Below are positions 46,401 to 59,200 of a DNA stretch of 64,000 nucleotides, one piece after another. This DNA is from Lepidodermella squamata (Eukaryota > Gastrotricha). Every line of letters begins with the position of its first letter. Position 1 is the first letter of the stretch. The stretch is taken from NCBI GenBank assembly GCA_047495785.1, contig JBLDXI010000015.1, positions 2,852,001 through 2,916,000 of the forward strand, in the 5' to 3' direction. The position numbers and the translations under genes are program-made. The notes beneath the pieces are model-generated. The model worked only from the letters and a program-made list of their open reading frames with translations. It was not told the origin of the DNA and did no database searches.

Positions 46401-49400
46401 TCGATGGTTACCGAACTTCTACAGTCCTAATGTGGTTCAGGCCGTTTTCGAGGGGCCTATCCGGCGTGTCTGCGGTGCTAGGTTTCAGCGATTCTGACCC
46501 TGAAATTACGGAACAAAGAAGTCAGGCTCAAGTCACGTATCAAATCGGTGAAAATTACAAAGGGGGCGTTATGTTATCGTTACGAGGCGAGCGGATTTAC
46601 AGCCCGAATTCCTGGGAATTCTTGCAGGAAGTCTCTTTCATCGCCGAATTACCATTTTCGAATGCTTCAATCGACTTTGAAGCCCGACAGCAGAATTTGA
46701 AACGTAACGGCTGGATCGAATTTCGAACTGAAAATTCTGGGCAGTGGCGGTCGGATTGGCTCGTAACCGGGAATTTATTCCAAGCCGGGTCGATACAGGC
46801 GGAAATTCGCGGCAATTGGCCTGGGCAAAAAAGCGACCCGATTCTGATTAAATTGAACGGCAATCACGCGTTGAGCGAGGAGAAACACCGTGAGGCCAGC
46901 GGTCAATTAACGACAAATATTAAAAATTATGAAAAAATCAGAGTTCAACTAGACGAGACCTTGGATGAAGAGGGCAATATCTTGGCCACGATTTTGGTGA
47001 AATTACCGAACGGAAATTCAATCGAGACCAAATTGACGTTCGGATTTACGATTGATTCGTTGGATTTACGGGTTAATTTGAAGTCACCCTACCCGGTTAT
47101 TGAATCCCTTGGTGCCGAGTTGAGATTCAACGCTGAAGACCAAGCGAAAATCGAATTAGGCCTGAAATTTCATCGAAATGACCGAAAATACGCGTTGGAG
47201 CTGCAATTTTCGAAAACTGACGACTCAATCACTGGCTCTCTCGAAATCGAAACGCCCTTCGATTCGTTCAAAAAAGCGTCTGGGAAATTCAGCCACAAGG
47301 GAAATTTCGAGCTAGGTTGGAAAACTGACGCGAAAATTGCATCGCCAAACGGCTGGGAGGTTGAATTTGAAAGCGCGGCGGAAGAAGCTGGCAATGGGAA
47401 ATTCGTTTCGATAATCGCGAAGAAACCCGGGGATGATGGCTATCGATTGATCATCAACAAGCCAAAAGGCACATTTGAGGCTAGATTACCGACCCATTAC
47501 GGCTGCGCGTTTCATTACGACGGCGAAATTTCGACGGAAGATAACGTGTTTTTCGCATTAAGGCGGCACGGTTCGTGTTTCCCGAACGGTCTAGCCGGAA
47601 ATTTGACCCTGCAACTGAGCGATCCGAAGCAGATATTATTCGTAGCTGAAACTCCAATTTCGAGCTACGCGTCGCTTTATTTGAATACGACATTCGAGTT
47701 CGATGAGGTCATGTACCAAATCGATGAAAAATTACCGCCGATCGGGTTTTATGTGGTGTTCAAACGTGAAGATTCCGCTCTGATTTTCAACACGACTTAC
47801 CTACCAGATGATTCGAAAGCAACTTGCGCGTTATCTTTCGGTGAAATTTCGTTCAAATTCGACGCGTCTTGGGCCGGGGAAGTGGAGAGTTTCGCCAATG
47901 CTATGCTAATCACGCCTTATGTCACTGTTGATGCTCTCCACAAAATCGAAGGTCCGTGGGCGAACCCGACGAAATTCGACTTCAGTCTATCGGCGGCTGG
48001 TTTCAATTTGTACCTTCTCTACGGAAGTTGGGATCTCGAAAATTGGCCGAGTAATTACGAAGTGAAAGTCGAAGGGACGTTTTTGACGAAAGTCACCGAA
48101 ATTGAGGCTTCTGGCTCTATCGAAGATATGTTCAATTGGAAAAACACTTGGGAGTTGGCGTATTTCCGAAACAAATGGAAACTCGACTCGAAAATGGTCA
48201 ACGACCGGCTGGAACTCAACTTCAATCAATTGAAGCCATTCCCGAAAAAAGTAAATCGAAAAATTGATTAGTTTATCATTTTTAATTTCGAAATTAAATT
48301 TCAAATTTTTTCAATTTTTGTCATCAATTTAGTCTGCTGATGTCATCATTACTTTCGGATTCACCGAGATGGGTGATTTGTTCCAGTATGGATGTGTAGT
48401 TCAAATCAAACAAGCCGGCTTTATCACGTGTGTTCTACCTTAATTTTAATCTATTTATTTAATTATTACTTCTAGGAGTTTCAATGCATCGAAAATTGCT
48501 TGGCAAATCAGATTGCCTGAGCTTGGAGGCAGTTTGAGTAAATCGACCCGTGATCTCGTCCAACACCTGTTGTCTAACATTCAATGGGAATCGAATGTTT
48601 TTGTCAATAGGGAGCTTTTGTATTTGTCGAACGGAAATTTCAGCCTTCAACTGCCTGAAAATCTCGAAACTTGGGATAATTTCAAATTTCGCTACGAATC
48701 GGCTCGAGCTTGGTACGACTACAACTACCATGTTATAGTTGCCCTAAAAAAGCCACCAAGTGACGCGGCTAGCGAAGTCAAATTGCTTCTCGAAATCAAA
48801 GAGCAGAAATTAATCGATGTTTTTGCGGAATTACTGCGAAAAAATTTGGTCGATAATTTGAAAATTGATTTCAACGCGCCGAAATCGATGAGTTACGAAA
48901 TAATTCGTGACAAAAGCGACACTAGCAGTGTTAAATTGTCAGTTCTGGCCAATCTCGATCGGGACAGTGACAAAATTGGCACGAGTTGGGATTTGATTTT
49001 CACGCCGAAAGACCCGGCTGAATCGACTGGTTTCGATGTGAATTTACGCGCAACCCGGGCCGAGAAGGAAATGCTGCTGTTCGAGGCTGGTTTCGACCGG
49101 TCTGTTGTCGAGCAGCTCGATGCGAAATTTCACCTCTTCGTTAAAACGGCGAATATGCCGAAAAAGTTTGGCATGAATTCGGGAATTAAAACAACTGGAG
49201 CTGTTCTGGGCGCTAATATTTTGTTCAGCACTTTGACCCGCGATATCAAACTGGTCGCACGGGCTGGGCTGGACATGGACCCGTCGCAGCGGATATTCGT
49301 TGAGGTTCATCACGATTTGGGCGACCCGTCGAAGGCGCTTGATGCCAAGGTCGAATGGAAGGGCGATCTTGTGCTTGGCATTGTGAAATGCGGCGAGAAT

Positions 49401-52400
49401 GTGGTCAACTTCCAAGGCGCGATGAATATCACGGACAGCAAAAACTACGAAATGTCCCTGAAGGTAATTTCAAAATTTGTTATTGATCATTTCGATTTTT
49501 TTAATAATATTTCGATAAATTGATTTGTTTGGTAACCACCAGTAACCACCAAAACCTCATGATGGAAATTTGATCCGTGAGGAAACCTTATATTTAGGGT
49601 GTCAAGGTACTTCCGCAAAATAGAAACTTGGGCACAGACTTTTCCGCCATTGACCTCGTTAATATCGGTCAGGGAAAATCTTACACCGGTACCAAATTTC
49701 ATTTAATTCGATACCTAACCATTTTATTCGTTTTTTAACTGTTTAGGGTTAGGGTTAGGGTTAGGGTTAGGGTTAGGGTTAGGGTTGAAGACTGGGTCTT
49801 CAAATTGGGGATTTGGAGCTGTTTGGAATAATTTGTTACGGAATTCAATGATGTTTGGTACTGAATTCAATAATTTGGTAATGATTTCACTATATCCATA
49901 TCGGTCATACTGTAGCTCGCAGCATCGAGAGAGGCCATGAAGCCTAATTCGCCCGAATCTAGCCGATCGAGCAGGTTTTTGAGGCAAACACGGGTTTTCC
50001 AGTTCGCCCTCTTCACGAATGAGGAGTTCTGATAGGCGCCAAATGCCATTGGCCAGGTTTTGAATGCGGTAGTTCCAACTTTATCCGAAGTTTCAAATAA
50101 GTAGGCGACAATTTATGCAAGAAATTCGTCTTCCACCTTCCACGAAGTTGGTCTTTCAAATGTCTTCATGATAAACGTTGTAGGAGCTCTGATTTTCCTC
50201 GAAAACTTTATACGGGCGTTTCTCCCGCAACTCAACCATCGCCTCTTGTCTTTTCGACCCACTCAGAGGCCGGTTATAAGCCACACTTCCATCATGAGCT
50301 AATGCGCCTTTGCCCAGCAGAACGCCCGGTAGCTGAAGCCGATTTTGGTTGAAATGTCGATTTCTTACCTGTAAGTGCGGCAGCCGTCGGCCTTGCAATA
50401 TGCTGTGCCCTTGATAAGTGTTTGGTCTCCGTTTATATAGCCGTTATCGAAACATATACTTAGCACAAGACGTTGAGCGGTGAATTTCTTCCCAGACGGG
50501 AAAGCCAATCTTTCCTATACAGAAATCGTCCAAAAGCTTCAGGTTCAGGTCGTCATTTGCGGGAACCACTGACTGGATCGCAACGTCATCGAATTCGGCT
50601 CTGATAGCTGCGAAATGGCTACTCAGCAACTCTCGGTGGCAGTATTTTACAAGATCGCGAATATCTTTTTGTGAAGATCAAAATTGCGCAGTTCAAGTCG
50701 AGTGATTTGTGCGGCATTGAAGCGCCCAAACTCGATGGAACGTGTATGGGGAATAGTTGAAAAATCCGAGGTTATTAGGAATTTACCTAACAGACTCCGC
50801 TAGTTGGAATAGATCGGAATCGGATGCGAAAACGAGAAAAATAGAGACAGAGTCAGATGAGCAGTATAATCATCGCAACGATAACCTGAGCGGTAATTTG
50901 CTAAATGCAACACAGTCCGTTTTCTTGGTGTTCAAGTAATGACAGAGAAATTTTTCCCCTTGGGTTCTGGCGGCGGAATGGGTTGAGCCTTGGGAGGATG
51001 GTCTTTGAGAAAATTCTAGCAGTGCGAATTAGATTTTTCAGCCCCTGAATACTTTCGATGCGGCCACGATAGACCTTATCCTTCATATGACCCCAAAGGA
51101 AAAAGTCAAAAGGCGTAAGATCTGGCGATTGAGGCGGCCAAGCGGAAGGACCACTTCTTCCTATCTACCTGTCGGGGAACGCTGATTCAGCCAAGCACGA
51201 GCTGCAAGTGACCAGTTGGAAGACGCTCCATCTTGCTTGAAACAAATTCCTTGGGCCAACGGGCAGATTGAAAGAGAGAGAGCTGAAATTGCAGGACAAC
51301 TCAACTTCACATGAGAACATTGTAGAAATTGAAATTGAAGAATTCAGTAGGAAATTGAGGTAGATCGCAGGTGGGGATATTAAGAGCTAATTCCCTCGAC
51401 CTTCAATTTGCCTTCATTTTACCCAAGAAAAAGGGTGACGAGTGACGAGTGACCCTTCTTCTCGCTTCATCTAGCCTGGAGTAATTTCGCATCCAGTCCG
51501 CGAGCTTCGAAAAGACTTGTTTTTCTTTTTCTTCATTTAGTTGACTGACCTTGTGAGTCTCCACTACATGAAAACACGAAGAAATCGGTTAGAAATACTT
51601 TGTTTCACGGTATAAGAATGTGAATTTGCCCTTGCTTTGTGACATCCAGAAGTAAATTTGAGAATAAGGCGGCCTTCCCGAGGTTCGATGGAGTGCCACT
51701 TAGATTGCGTTCATGGAGTTCTTGATAGGGAAGAATTTGACGTTTCGGATCATGACCCGGTAAAGACTTAAAACCATATCATTACTGATATCAAATTAAA
51801 TTAATAAATTCCAATTAAACTTCGGAATTTGTAAATTTAAAAGTATTATTATCAAAATGTTCAGTCTTTAAATTCGGATATTTTCGATGTTCATCTCACA
51901 GTTAATAGCTCATTCCTTCTCTTTTAGGTGTCAGATAATGACAAGAATACGGCTGATTTTGTATTGCGAAGCCACTGGAACAAGGCGACCCGCAACAACA
52001 CCGTCGATGCCACCTTAATAACAACAAACGGCTATATCTACCTGAACGGCCACCACTACGCCGCCGACCCGATTCGAAGCCGCGGCCTTCTCATCCGCTA
52101 CCACCGCGCCGATTGGCCAGAAGGCGTTGAAACCGTTCTGTGGACGTATGGCGAGGCAGATTTAGCGACGCCCTCCTTAAATTTCCAGCTGCTAACCCCG
52201 TTCCGCACCGCTGATTACCGGTTGATGACTGAACGTCGCGATAACGGCGTGAAGGAGTTCAAAATCCGGCTGATCGGCGACCAAGGCCGGCGGTCTAGTG
52301 TTAACATCGAAACTGACCCAACCCAGCCGTCGTTCGACCTCATTTCAATCCGACCCGATGGCAGCCGGTACAAAATTCACGGGCATGTTGTCAGCACCCA

Positions 52401-53253
52401 ACAGGGCTTTTTCGAGGTGAAATGGACGCCGGGCGAGAATCGCGGGTTCAACAATTTAGCCCGAATTTCCGTCAATCTCGACCAGCGATTTTTGAATTCG
52501 ACCTTACGTTACGACACGAAATTGGTCGATATGATCAAAACTTGGGTGGTTGATCGCAAAAATGAGATTGGCGAGGTTGTCACGCGATATCAAGAGCACA
52601 TACCTGAGGGCTTTAAATCAGTTCGGCATATCAAGCTGTTGGATGAAATTATAATGCCGTTTATTAACACTACGGCTGAGGACAGGCGCCAGTTGATTGA
52701 GAACGAGCGGAATGAATGGCGAGCTATTGCGAAGGAGTGGTTCGCTAGCCAAGACACGGCGAATATTTTCGGCAGATCTCTGCCTGGTTTTGTTGGTCCT
52801 CTTCTGGAACGATATTTAGAGGAGAAAAGGTATTTTGTTTAAATTTATTTCTCAAGTTGAAGCTGTATTTTTTTAATTTATAAATAATTTTACTTTTTCA
52901 ATTTTGGTATATATTTTATATTGAGATAGCCAATAATTTTTCATTTTATTTCTCGATTTATATTTTCATTGTATTTAAATTTTATGAATAATTTCGATTT
53001 TTCAATTTTTCTTATAATTTTTTGTGTGCCCCGTTCCCTTAATTATTATTCACATTCATTTTGCTATATTATGCGCATTTGAGTTGCGTATTAAGTGAAA
53101 GCATTAAGTGTGTGTGTATACTATTCGCATTAATAAATAGAGGATTGTTGTTGTCACCTTAAAAGCGGCGTTCTACTATATAAGATGCACCGGCGCGTTG
53201 ATATAATAGCGTAAATTTTTCGTTAGAATACCAGCGGCTTCTGTGGCGCAATT

Positions 53254-53293
<40 letters not shown>

Positions 53294-56200
53294 GAGCCCA
53301 CCCAGGAGCGATTTTTTTATCCATCGCAATTATTTTTTATCCGATTTTTTAAAAAAAAAAGGCCTCGTTTAAACAAAAAAATTCAAATTGTTGTCGAAAT
53401 CTGGCGAGAAAAAATATAAATGACAATTATAAAATTCTGATTCTGGACAAAATTAAGGTGGAATATTCAATTTTTTTAAATAATTTTCGCACTGAGGAGT
53501 TTTGGTTGTACGACATTTGCGCAAAAGAAACTGAGCAAACCGACAACTGAGCACGACAATTGATCAAACGACAACTGAGCAAAATACATTTTTAAATGTG
53601 AAAGCGACAACTGATCAAACGACAACTGAGCAAATTTAAAATTAAATAATTATTTATTTATTTTCAAAATTAAAAACGACATTTGATCAAACGACAACTG
53701 AGCAAAAATTTGTAAACATTATTTATTACACTAAAAAATCAGAAATGATTTCAAATTTGTGATAAATTAGCTATCATAATTTAATTCAGTTTTTTGGTTA
53801 TGCAACAAGTTGTCCAAAATATCCCCGAAAAAAAGCCCACAATTTATCAGGGGGATATAGTGAATTCATAACCACATCATTGAATGCTGTAAAAATTATT
53901 CCAGTCAGTTCCGAATCCCCGATTTCTAGTCCTAGCCTCCATTCCTAACCCTGACTCGTTGAATAACCGAACGAAATGGTTAGGTATTGAATTAAATGAA
54001 ATTTGGTGCCGATTTCCCAGAAATCACCGACTAGCTATCCCAACAACTAGCCGGTTCGTTGGAGACGGCTAGACCGGTGGCACGCTGGGAAAGCTTCATC
54101 GGCCGGGGTTGAGGTATTTAGGAACAGAGGAGCGTGAAGGATGAGCTTTTCCCACTTAGAGATCAGCCCGACCAGCGTTATGATAACTAATTCATCTCAA
54201 ATTTGAAATCATTTCTGATTTTTTAAGAGTTATTAAATAATATTTACAAATTTTTGCTCAGTTGTCGTTTGATCAAATGTCGTTTTTAATTTTGAAAATA
54301 AATAAATAATTATTTAATTTTAAATATGCTCAGTTGTCGTTTGATCAGTTGTCGCTTTCACATTTAAAAATGTATTTTGCTCAGTTGTCGTTTTATCAAT
54401 TGTCGTTGCGCAAATGTCGTTGACCAGCTGTCGTTTGCGCAAATGTCGGCATACGGGAGTTTTTATATTTACTTGAATTTTCATTATTTTTTAATTAATT
54501 ATTCATTTTCTATTTTAAAGCGCTGCTGAAAATTACGAAACGACCGAAATTGATGCCGTTAGCACATCGCCTGACCGTGCCGTCTTCGCAATCGGCCGTG
54601 CGGTTTCGTCATTCATGCGTGACGATTTCCTCACTGACTGGGCTACCCTTCGCCATTTAGAAGCCGCCGAACTCGTCGAAAGCCACAACACGGTACGCAG
54701 TGAAATCGCCAAAGTCGTCAATGCAACAAGTGATTACCTTTTCGAAGCATCGCAACGCTTCTCAGACTACACGTGGACCAGCTGCCTGGCTCGTTACATC
54801 GATTTTGTGAAGCAAAAATTCAACGCGAGATTAGCTGAGTTGGAAGAGCGTGAAAATTACCGAAAAGCACGTGACGCGATGAAAGTTGCTTTTTCGCAAG
54901 TAGCCGCCTTAATGGGTGATTTCCGCGAAAACCTCTTCGCGCCACCCAGCGCGGCGCAGCCGACACCGTTTTTGAAGAGTTTCCGAAATCTCATCGCAAA
55001 TTCGACGTTTAATTTTGACTTTGAAAACGGCGTGTGGGACGCGAGTGTTGTTCTGCTGAGCCGGGAAATGGGCACTTTGAGGGCCCCGGCGGCTATGCTG
55101 AGGCAAATCGATGAAATCAGGGCGTTGATTGAGCGTGGAATCGCCTCGATGAGATCGCAAGTTGCATCGCATGGGCCGATGTCTCAGTTGACTTTGCGAC
55201 GATTTTACGGCTTGGTCCAGTACTACAGGGCGGGCGAATTGAATCTTCTACCACCTCTCAGTGCCCAAGCTCTTGTTATCGGGTCAACAACAGCAGGTGA
55301 GATTTTACATTTTCTTGAATATTTGCCCATCTGAAATTGAGGTTCCAATGTTTTGCATTTTTTCGCGATTTTTTGAGATTTTCACATTACTATTTCTTTG
55401 TGGATACAGGTGACCCCATGACCCTGGAATTTATAATTTCCAAGGTACCTGGTACCATCAAATGGATAGAGACATTTTCAATTTAGGATTCCAAGACTTC
55501 CGATATCGGAAAAATCACTGATTTATAAAATCGATAATCGATAATTGGAATCGATATCGGCTCTATAGGCTGAAGTGTAAGACGTAAATTGATCGATAAT
55601 ATCTCAAAAAGCGCGTAATAATGAGATCTATGCCCACCATACTCGAATCCTGGGGTAACTCGAAAAAACCTATTTTGTTAGATTTTATTCCCGGAACCCT
55701 ACATTTTTTGATTAATTTTTAATAATTTTTAAAACATTTAAATTTTCAAAATTGATTTTTGATTATAGGCTCGAATCCAGTTTCTGAAACTGGGGTCGAT
55801 ATTGTGACCTTTGACGGACTAGGCCTTAACCTGGTCGCTCCAAATACCGGGATACAACAAATCGTATTGCTATACGACCGAATTCGAGCCGAACCACGAG
55901 TTTTACTCAACCTGGAACCGGCTGGTAAATGGAGCGTGACCGCCCTTATCGAGTCCAAAACAATCGAAATCAACCCGGTCGACCAGCGGGTGATGGTCGA
56001 TGGCCGTATCTCCGAACTACCGCTTCAAGTCCGATCGACCCGGGTTCGGCGAAACGGGCCCGAACTTCAACTTCAGTCCCGCCTTGGATTTGAAATCATT
56101 TGCAATGTCGATTTCGGGTATTGCCGGGTCATTATCGACGGGGTTCGTTTCAACGTTCAGGCCGGGCTACTCGGGACATTCACCGGGGATGTCGCCGATG

Positions 56201-59200
56201 ATTTGCTGAGCGCGGACGGGTTGAGACTGGCCGATGTCGATGAATTCGTTTGCTCATGGCGGACTTCGAATTCGTCGAACGAATGTCTGGTCGGAAATTC
56301 GAAAGCTAGCGAGAGGACTCAGTTCATCTCCGATGACGACGAAGACCCGATCGATTACTCGTGGATTAATTCCGAGGCGACCTACGAGCCGGAAAACGGG
56401 AAGCCAGGCCGGTTTACCGATCACGCGATTTCTATGTGCAATCGGCTGTTCAGAAGCCGCCAGTCGCAGATGGTCGGCTGTTTCGATAAAATTGAACCGG
56501 CGCCGTTCTACCGCGCGTGTTTAAGGCGGATTGAAGTGAATCCGACCGTTGAGCAGCGAGCAGCGTGTGGCGTGGCGTTTTCTTACGCGGCTCATTGCCG
56601 GCATTCGGGTGTCCACATTCGACCGCCAAAGTCATGCGGTAAGCATAAGTTTTCAATTATTTTTTATAATTTTATTCTAAACTGTAAAAAGGGGTGTTAT
56701 TTCTCCAAAAATTACTCGGAGAATCGTAATTACTCCCGAACACAAAATTGTTCAGTGTGTCCCAAACAAAGAAAATATACGGAAAAGTGTTCTTAAACTC
56801 ATTGAACAAAGTCACATCTCATGGCCAGACAAATTTTAGAAAAATTCAAAAAATCACGAGAATAGTAATCTAGTATGTCACCTGTCAATGGGAATAAAAA
56901 AAATCAGGAGAAATCGGGTCCAACCGGGTAAAATACCGAAAATTACCGGACCAGTTTTCCGGGTTTTCTCCAGTAAATTTCTAATTTCTCCGGTGGAATT
57001 GCGGATAAACAATGGAATATTCTCTCGGCAGATTTAATTTTTTTAAATTAGTTGAATTTCCTACGAAAAGTTGCCAAATTAGAAAATAGTTGCACAACTT
57101 CTGGGACACGCTGTAATTGTGTTTCGGAAGTTGAATGCACGCGGGCACATTGGAATTACTCTGAGCTTTTTAAGGATTATCTGCCTCAGATATCAATTAT
57201 TCATTAGAATGAGTAATGGAATCAGCGATGACCATAAAGTTACGCGAATATTTTACAGAAAATGTCCTTATCAAGGGCAATTGAGCAATATTTACGATAG
57301 AAAGAGTATCCGATTTATAAGCCGCACAGCGGATTTGTTAAATGATTCAACTTCGAGACGCCGCTGAGCCACAGTTAGAACCTGGCTGTTGGCAGCTGGT
57401 ACAAGGTGCTCGATCAGAACAAATTCAACCGAGTAGTCCTCAAATCATGTAGTCTTTCGGAAATTCGCTGACACACTTCTCGCATGCAGGGTCGAGTGAG
57501 CACTGAGGAACTCGGCGAGCTGATCGTCGATGCAGATTTGTTAAATGCAGCAATAAACTTTGTAGATTGTGTGCAGGCGAATTCGATCGCTTCGGCGGAA
57601 TTATTTTTCCGGCCCTTTATTGATCTCTGCATTCGAGCCATTCGTCTTTCAAATTCTCAAAAAATAGCATGTAAGATATAGGTCGATATTAGCTGGATGA
57701 GAGAATCATTAAACTGAGCAAGCCGTAGTCCAACATTTGCTTCTCGTTGTGCACTGCTCGGTGTCATTTAACAGTTGAACATTCAAGTCCGTAGTTGCGA
57801 ACGAAAGGCAGAGCGCAATGTTGTGGTTAAAACATAAAAAAAAACATAAAAACATAAAAAAAAACATAAAAAATTAGAACTAGAAAAGGAGTTATCCGCA
57901 ACGAGACAATCAGTCCAATACCAATACTGTAAACATGGGCCAGAGGGCCACCACCTGTCTTCTTGCCACCTACGCTCATTATCCGGGCTTTATTACGCGC
58001 CAACAGAAGATCACACGTATAGAGAACTTTCATTTCGCCCATTGTAATCTGCTTTCGCCTGCCCGTGTTGAATTTCTCGAGGACTTTTTCATAAGTCTCG
58101 TTCCGCTTCTTGGTTTGGCCTTGTTTCGGTTATTGGTGATCAATTTTTGAGAATTCCTCGAATTAGTATGAATGAAAATTCCTATTGAAAATTGTCATCG
58201 GGAATAAAAATCCGGGTAAAATCGTTCCAACCGGGTAAAATAACGATAATTACCGAACCAGTTACCATCAGGTTTTTCCCGGTTTTCTCGGGAAAATTTC
58301 ATATTTTCTGGTTTCTGGGCTGAACAACGGAAAATTGTTTACTTGGTAGTTTTCAAGTAGAAAAGTATAAAACGTCCGATCACAGATCGCTGATAATATG
58401 AAATATGGCAACAATAAATTAAGATCGCTTTAGAACTGAAGCGCTTAGAATTGAATAATTTATTGATTTTACTTCTTTTTTTAGTTCGATGCAAAACTTC
58501 GAAATCGGCATTTGAAACTCTTATCGGCAAGCCGAGACCGCAAGCCGTTGAAATATCGCTCGAATCCGCCGACGTCGTGTTCGTCGTCGACCAAAATTCG
58601 GCCTGTGCCCGATTCGATTTCGCGCCATTGATCGGCGATCTCGCCAAGAGCATCGACGAAAATTTGCGTAAAACCGACATCACCGACAACCGATTCGGCG
58701 TGGTCGGTTTCGGCGGCGAATCAGCCCTGCATCGCGAGCCGCATTTTCACACGCTGTCCGGCGGTCAGTTGTGGGTCGAAGCGTCTGAAATTTCGAACTA
58801 CGCCGCGTTTAACCAGTCTTCGGCCGGGAGAATCACCCGCCCGAGTAAATTACCGATCGACGCCCTGGCCGCGATCAATCTCGCGGTTAATAGCGCGTGG
58901 CGGATCGGGGCTAAGCGAATTCTAGTCATGCTGACGTGCACCAGTGAGGCGTGTCGGGAGCAGTCGATGACCGCCGAGTCGCTGAAGGCGCATTTCGAGA
59001 TCGGCCGCGTTGTTATGCATCTGATTGGACCGGCTCAGTTGCGGCAGATCAGCGTTGGCCGTGGGCTAGCTGCCCAGGCGCTGGTTGGATTCGACTCGAG
59101 AACGCTGTTTACCGCGGAAAATTTACCCACGGGAGCGTCTTCGCCTGAAATGGTACGGAGATTCAACCACAATAAATCCATATAAAATCTTGAAAATTCA

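Larger units (their letters stand above)
49464..51927. other. Intron 15, filled with transposon debris
   Basis: A 2.46-kb intron containing an element homologous to the centre of the foldback at 53.8 kb (with the TTAGGG array), a broken transposase-like stretch on the minus strand (about 50150-50750) and a mariner-like transposase end (about 50955-51250). The last 650 bp show nothing I can name. Confidence 0.6.

Noticed and set aside
49743-49784. Chromosome-fusion or telomere remnant from TTAGGG array
   Set aside because: Flanks on both sides match an element 4 kb away that has only one such word; local expansion explains it.
53510-54449. CRISPR-like array from regularly recurring CGACAACTGAGCAAA units
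   Set aside because: Units are degenerate, not separated by unique spacers, and mirrored in a second arm inside a eukaryotic intron; this is a foldback element.
57935-58150. Short secreted-looking protein on the plus strand in intron 18
   Set aside because: Isolated frame with no start context, splice sites or similarity; probably chance.
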